Part shown: positions 41,601 to 43,944 of the stretch, piece after piece | Layout: each line of letters begins with the position of its first letter | How positions within the stretch are numbered: the stretch's first letter is position 1 | DNA from: a virus | Length of the DNA: 43,944 nucleotides | IMG/VR virus record: IMGVR_UViG_3300032240_001906 | Location: 1 to 43,944 of that record | Reading direction: 5' to 3' (one strand) | Position numbers and translations under genes: made by a program | The notes under the pieces: model-generated | The model's input: only the letters and a program-made list of their open reading frames with translations | Databases searched by the model: none | What the model was told of the DNA's origin: nothing

Positions 41601-42142
41601 GATAATGTATTAACTGAACTTGTTAATGTGCTGGAAACAATTAAATTGTCGCCAATATAAATTCCGCCTTGTGTGACAATACTACCGTCACCTGCTAGAG
41701 TTGCTGTAGTAGCACCAGTGACATACAACTTTTGAGTAATAGTTGTAACACCGTTGATAAAAACATTAGAATTAAAAGTTGCTGTTCCACTAAATGTACT
41801 GTTAGAAGTAACAGATAAACTACCTGCTCTTAGTAGATAGGTAACAGAAATTTGATCAAATGACAATACACCCGCAACGTTTAAATTGCCGTTAACGTTT
41901 ACATCGTTACTAAAAGTAGCTGTGTTGAGTACTAACAGTCCGTTGGTTAATGTTGTTGGACCATTAATTGTTACAGGACCGCGTATTGTTGCAGTTGTAC
42001 CAACAATAAGATTCTTTGCGATGGCCGCGCCACCGTTGACCTGAAGTGTACCGGTTGAGTCAGTTGAACTTGTAACATAGTTGGTACCTAGTACTACAAG
42101 GCCTCGCTTGGTTACGAAATCAGTTAAAATAGATGAGGCCAT
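38615..42142 (-). CDS. Modular fibre protein (1175 aa) with TGAL/GGVGIGG repeats
   Basis: It opens MASSILTDFVTKRGLVVLGTN and consists of 10-12 TGAL..GGVGIGG..YVGG modules and four AGTDTAV...WNTS modules. In the first third there is a domain with HYHDMGDNHMFIGRSDLTGR, related to the HYYN...FLGR domain of the 3074-aa protein. A region of short strand repeats (SATITNLSATNFTLLGNLTA) lies between. It ends VYQYYNPVTDSLDTVFE with no recognisable chaperone. An AAGGAA ribosome site precedes the ATG, and only 15 bases separate it from the preceding gene, so it probably shares a transcript with it. It is probably a shaft-like fibre segment. Confidence 0.9.
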   Translation of the reverse strand: MASSILTDFVTKRGLVVLGTNYVTSSTDSTGTLQVNGGAAIAKNLIVGTTATIRGPVTINGPTTLTNGLLVLNTATFSNDVNVNGNLNVAGVLSFDQISVTYLLRAGSLSVTSNSTFSGTATFNSNVFINGVTTITQKLYVTGATTATLAGDGSIVTQGGIYIGDNLIVSSTLTSSVNTLSNSIYTLGGVGIARDLDVGGDVVISGNLRVLGTQTIIDSTSTAIQDPVIDIGTGPGNSPLGGPDGYNKGIVIHYHDMGDNHMFIGRSDLTGRLVVRDNIDGGVVDIPNQDYTTQGSYSGFDIGDVKVWNSTVSTGTTTGALTVVGGAGIGQNLYVGGTIYGNLSGIASKSNNLVGGAAGSIVYQSDTDSTAFLPIGDGGLVLLSNGSTPYWGAVGGVTVDFSSTATNLRYGSPGSIPYQISSGITGFTSNLNWNSSTNRLSVSNVSITSGVNSTGTTTGALVVNGGVGIGQDVWIGGALNVAGSITSPSTATFDSIIVTNTSTGITVNNINVAGSSTFNTIIINGLTTVGNLTGGNTTVTNLTVLGGTYLNTLTVTGPSNFNTVSANSATITNLSATNFTLLGNLTAPSLYVVGTSTLHNTLIDGTLKVTSATTLDSTLSVASTASFTGIVRVLNTTNSISTSSGALIVDGGVGIRKDLWVGGNAYINGELAVTTGTINQFANQTVITAGTDTAVSTSTGNITIWNTSNLQSVTNRGATTNNAIIITNASGSLSTAQGALQVTGGVGIGQNLYVGGTTNLQDLIAGNSTLTSLTVINNETVGGILYVTSSTASTGTNSGALVVSGGAGIGGNLNVGGNAYVNGQLVVTTASINQYANQTFITAGTDTAVNTSTGAITIWNTSTLQSVTNRGSTTTNALSITNITNSDSTVTGALIVAGGVGVGGDLYARNIFDNGSRVVTQATLGSYGLSSLTAGTDTAVSTSTGAVTVWNTSTFQSITSRTPTTNVAIGVTNTTESTSTTSGALTVAGGVGIGGSLWVGGEIVAQKLTIEYTTVTTTLVITDDVITTKNTTQSTSTTSGALIVAGGVGVGGALYVGTSSYIDGSLILTTATVNLYASKTIISAGTDTAVNTSTGNVTIWNTSTLQSITNRGATTNNVVQFTNVTTSTNTATGAVLVDGGIGVRDSVYVGNRVGFTSRVYQYYNPVTDSLDTVFE

Positions 42143-42157
42143 CTTTTAGAATTCCTT

Positions 42158-43333
42158 TTACGGAACCATAGCAGTTCTTAATACATTTATCGTTTTACTT
42201 GTGGCAGCATCGGCTGTAAATTTAAGTCTTATATAATCAGTACCGCCTACATTGTTAAGATCGGCTGAAAATTCTCCTAAAGTATGTCCAACTCCCCTAC
42301 TAGAAATCGAAGCATATTCTGTTAGATATACTGTTCCAGTATTTGTTGCCAATAATAACAATTCACTTGACTGAAATTCTGCTGTTGCTCCTGTTCCTTC
42401 GTCAATCTGAACCAAATATTTTGCTGATCTAAAATCAGCCAACGAATAAGTGTCTATAACTGTGGTTACTATTGTATTTAACGTAGTTTTGGTAGAATCA
42501 AAAATGGTGTCAGCAATTCTAACACTTTCTGAATTCATTCTACCATAAATGTTTACATCTCCGCCAATACCTACGCCGCCTTTAACAGTTAACGCACCTG
42601 TAGTAGTTGATGTACTTGCTGTAGCATTAGTAACATTAATTCTATTTGTAGTTGTGAATCCTCTACCAGTTACACTTTGTAACGTAGATATATCATTAAT
42701 CTGAATATAGTTTGTACCAGTAATAAACGTAACTGTGATATCTGTTCCAGCGCTGATTACAGCACCAAATGTTGCTGTTGTTAACACAGGATGGCCTGCG
42801 GCGTAAAAGTCTCCGCCAACATATAGATCTCCACCAATGCCAACACCGCCTGCTACAACAAGAGCGCCAGTTGTTGTATTTGTTGCTCGTGTAGTATCTG
42901 TAACAGTTATATTTGTAACTGTGTTTTTAAATGTTGCGGTAGTTCCGTTGCTGACTAAGAAAGAACCAGTTGTACCTATACCAACAAATCCTGTAACGCT
43001 TGGAGCAATTTGATATAGTATAGATCCTGTTGTACCATTTCTAACAGCGTCAGTTGATGTGGATAAGGCAGCGGCTCCAGGTCCAATAAGTGTACCACCA
43101 ACATACAAGTTGCCGCCTACGGCAGCTCCACCGTTGACAATTAGAGCACCGGTTGTTGTACTTGTACTTTGTGTACTTGTAGTAATAGTCATATTGGTAG
43201 AAGTTACTTCACCAAATGTTTTATTTGGATCGTTGTATCTGATCCAGGCTGCGCCAGTCCATTGCCAAGTTATGACACCAATTACATATTTGTCACCTAC
43301 TTGTGGATTTGCTGGGAAATTTAATAATGCCAT
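42158..43333 (-). CDS. Fibre protein (391 aa) with N-terminal FPxNPxxGDxY module
   Basis: The N-terminus MALLNFPANPQVGDKYVIG, continuing WQWTGAAWIRYNDP, is a common fibre module also seen in gp14. Three TGAL..GGVGIGG modules and one AGTDI module follow. The C-terminal 120 residues form a different beta-rich domain (SLADFRSAKYLVQIDEGTG, AEFQSSELLLLATNTG, VLRTAMVP), which resembles C-terminal domains of other phage fibre or baseplate-wedge proteins. It starts 11 bases after the stop of the upstream gene with an AAAGAG ribosome site, and is followed by the 1175-aa gene. Confidence 0.88.
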   Translation of the reverse strand: MALLNFPANPQVGDKYVIGVITWQWTGAAWIRYNDPNKTFGEVTSTNMTITTSTQSTSTTTGALIVNGGAAVGGNLYVGGTLIGPGAAALSTSTDAVRNGTTGSILYQIAPSVTGFVGIGTTGSFLVSNGTTATFKNTVTNITVTDTTRATNTTTGALVVAGGVGIGGDLYVGGDFYAAGHPVLTTATFGAVISAGTDITVTFITGTNYIQINDISTLQSVTGRGFTTTNRINVTNATASTSTTTGALTVKGGVGIGGDVNIYGRMNSESVRIADTIFDSTKTTLNTIVTTVIDTYSLADFRSAKYLVQIDEGTGATAEFQSSELLLLATNTGTVYLTEYASISSRGVGHTLGEFSADLNNVGGTDYIRLKFTADAATSKTINVLRTAMVP

Positions 43334-43344
43334 AATTTATCTCT

Positions 43345-43944
43345 TTAGAATCCTGTTAATTGTAACCAGAATGTACTGGTCCCATCTTTTAAAAATTGTA
43401 ATTCAACACCGTATGTTGGATCAATCCAAAAATCTCCCACTCGTGGTAATAATGGAGTTGATGTAGAAATTGTAATTCTTGGAGTATACACCAAATAATT
43501 TTCATCTGGCTGTCCAGACACTGGACTATAGATTCCTTTTCCAACATATAGGCCGCCGTTGACTACTGCCGCTTGAGCTGTATTGGTTACAGTAGAACTT
43601 GCCGAGCTGGATACAGTTAATGTAGGAGTGACTAATTTTTGTGTAGTACCATCAAAGTATAAGGTAGATGTGCTATCAATTCTTGATGGAGCACCAATTA
43701 CCTCAGTTAATCCAAGATAGTAAGTAGCTGTAGTAGCTGTGGCAACATTAATAAAGGTAGATGTTGTTCCTAGCGACCCTGCTCCTGGTCCATAAATGTT
43801 GCCACCAACCCACAAATCTTTTCCAATACCTACTCCACCAGTGACTACTAATGCGCCTGTGGTAGTTGAAGTAGAATTAGTACTAGAAGTGAACAGTCCT
43901 TGTCCTGTAACTGTTAAATTGGTAGTTGTTACAGCATTTGCTAA
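43345..43944 (-). CDS. Fibre protein, C-terminal 199 residues (5' end outside the window)
   Basis: The reading frame is open to the right edge, so the gene starts beyond the window. The visible part begins in the middle of a fibre module (NLTVTGQGLFTSS), includes TTTGALVVTGGVGIGKDLWVGG-type sequence and a second diverged copy (VVNGGLYVGKGI), and ends with PLLPRVGDFWIDPTYGVELQ and a Trp-rich finish (TFWLQLTGF). That end is another example of the G-D-x-W module. The TTG at 43815 is not a true start, since the module extends upstream of it. Confidence 0.88.
   Translation of the reverse strand, partial: LANAVTTTNLTVTGQGLFTSSTNSTSTTTGALVVTGGVGIGKDLWVGGNIYGPGAGSLGTTSTFINVATATTATYYLGLTEVIGAPSRIDSTSTLYFDGTTQKLVTPTLTVSSSASSTVTNTAQAAVVNGGLYVGKGIYSPVSGQPDENYLVYTPRITISTSTPLLPRVGDFWIDPTYGVELQFLKDGTSTFWLQLTGF

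Larger units (their letters stand above)
28781..43944 (-). repeat. TGAL..GGVGIGG / AGTDT modular repeats across five fibre genes
   Basis: The TGAL..GGVGIGG module occurs roughly 17 times in the 3074-aa protein, 10-12 in the 1175-aa protein, 3 in the 391-aa protein and once or twice in the partial one; one more copy is at the start of the 3524-aa fibre. The AGTDT...NRG module occurs 12 (one degenerate), 4 and 1 times in the first three. Copies are diverged at the DNA level, mostly silently. Confidence 0.9.

Noticed and set aside
43345-43815. Separate gene starting at TTG 43815
   Set aside because: The frame is open to the window edge and the TGAL..GGVGIGG module begins upstream of the TTG, so this is the 3' end of a longer gene.
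28781-43944. CRISPR-like regular repeats
   Set aside because: The repetition is coding: units are in frame, vary by silent changes and translate to a conserved protein module.
1-43944. Assignment to a cyanophage
   Set aside because: Gene style is compatible, but no photosynthesis or carbon-metabolism gene is present; hosts such as other aquatic bacteria fit equally well.

Overview
This window is a block of structural genes from a T4-like contractile-tailed phage (Caudoviricetes). The marker genes are recognisable by sequence: terminase subunits gp16 and gp17, head completion gp4, neck proteins gp13 and gp14, tail terminator gp15, sheath gp18, tube gp19, dNMP kinase gp1 and the first 29 residues of ssDNA-binding protein gp32. 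The AT-rich composition, the gp32/gp17/gp18 sequence style and the very large modular fibres resemble T4-like phages of aquatic bacteria. No photosynthesis or other host-revealing gene is present, so the host is not assigned. No tRNA, insertion sequence, CRISPR array or integrase was seen. Gene packing is tight: the longest gap without a gene is 131 bases (88-218).

Layout. Most genes are on the minus strand. Bases 1-87 hold the start of gp32. Bases 219-8411 read leftwards as a tail-tube-fold protein (probably gp54-like), a small structural protein, gp4, gp16, two unrecognised proteins (the first with a T4-style capsid-targeting N-terminus), gp17, and an 819-residue unrecognised protein. Bases 8477-12157 hold gp19 and an enlarged gp18. 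Then come a small plus-strand Cys-rich HNH-like gene, gp1 and gp13. At 14016-14055 transcription diverges: gp14, gp15 and a Nudix hydrolase run on the plus strand to a strong bidirectional terminator at 17067-17098. From 17111 to the right edge (about 26.8 kb) everything is on the minus strand: three small genes, then fibre-type genes of 3524, 3074, 180, 1175 and 391 residues and the 3' end of another.

How it fits together. gp16 and gp17 package DNA, gp4, gp13 and gp14 complete and close the head, and gp15, gp18 and gp19 build the tail. The fibre locus encodes very long fibrous proteins made from two repeat families: a TGAL..GGVGIGG..YVGG module, and a YD..N.GYY.DPN module present 16 times in the 3524-residue protein. 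That protein ends in an S74 self-cleaving chaperone; the 3074-residue one ends in a different C-terminal domain. A third module (G-D-x-W ... Y-x-G-x-x-W) occurs in fibres and also inside the enlarged gp14, gp15 and gp18, so the tail itself may be decorated.

Regulation. Nearly every transcription unit is preceded by a T4-like late promoter box (NNTAAATA; one exact TATAAATA). The boxes fall into two classes. In one the box sits 5 or 7 bases before the ATG with no Shine-Dalgarno sequence, which predicts leaderless or nearly leaderless late mRNAs. In the other it sits 21-29 bases upstream, usually with a Shine-Dalgarno sequence between. gp1 alone has a sigma70-like promoter. The leaderless class, the capsid-targeting signals between the terminase genes, and the shared decoration module are the observations most worth following up.
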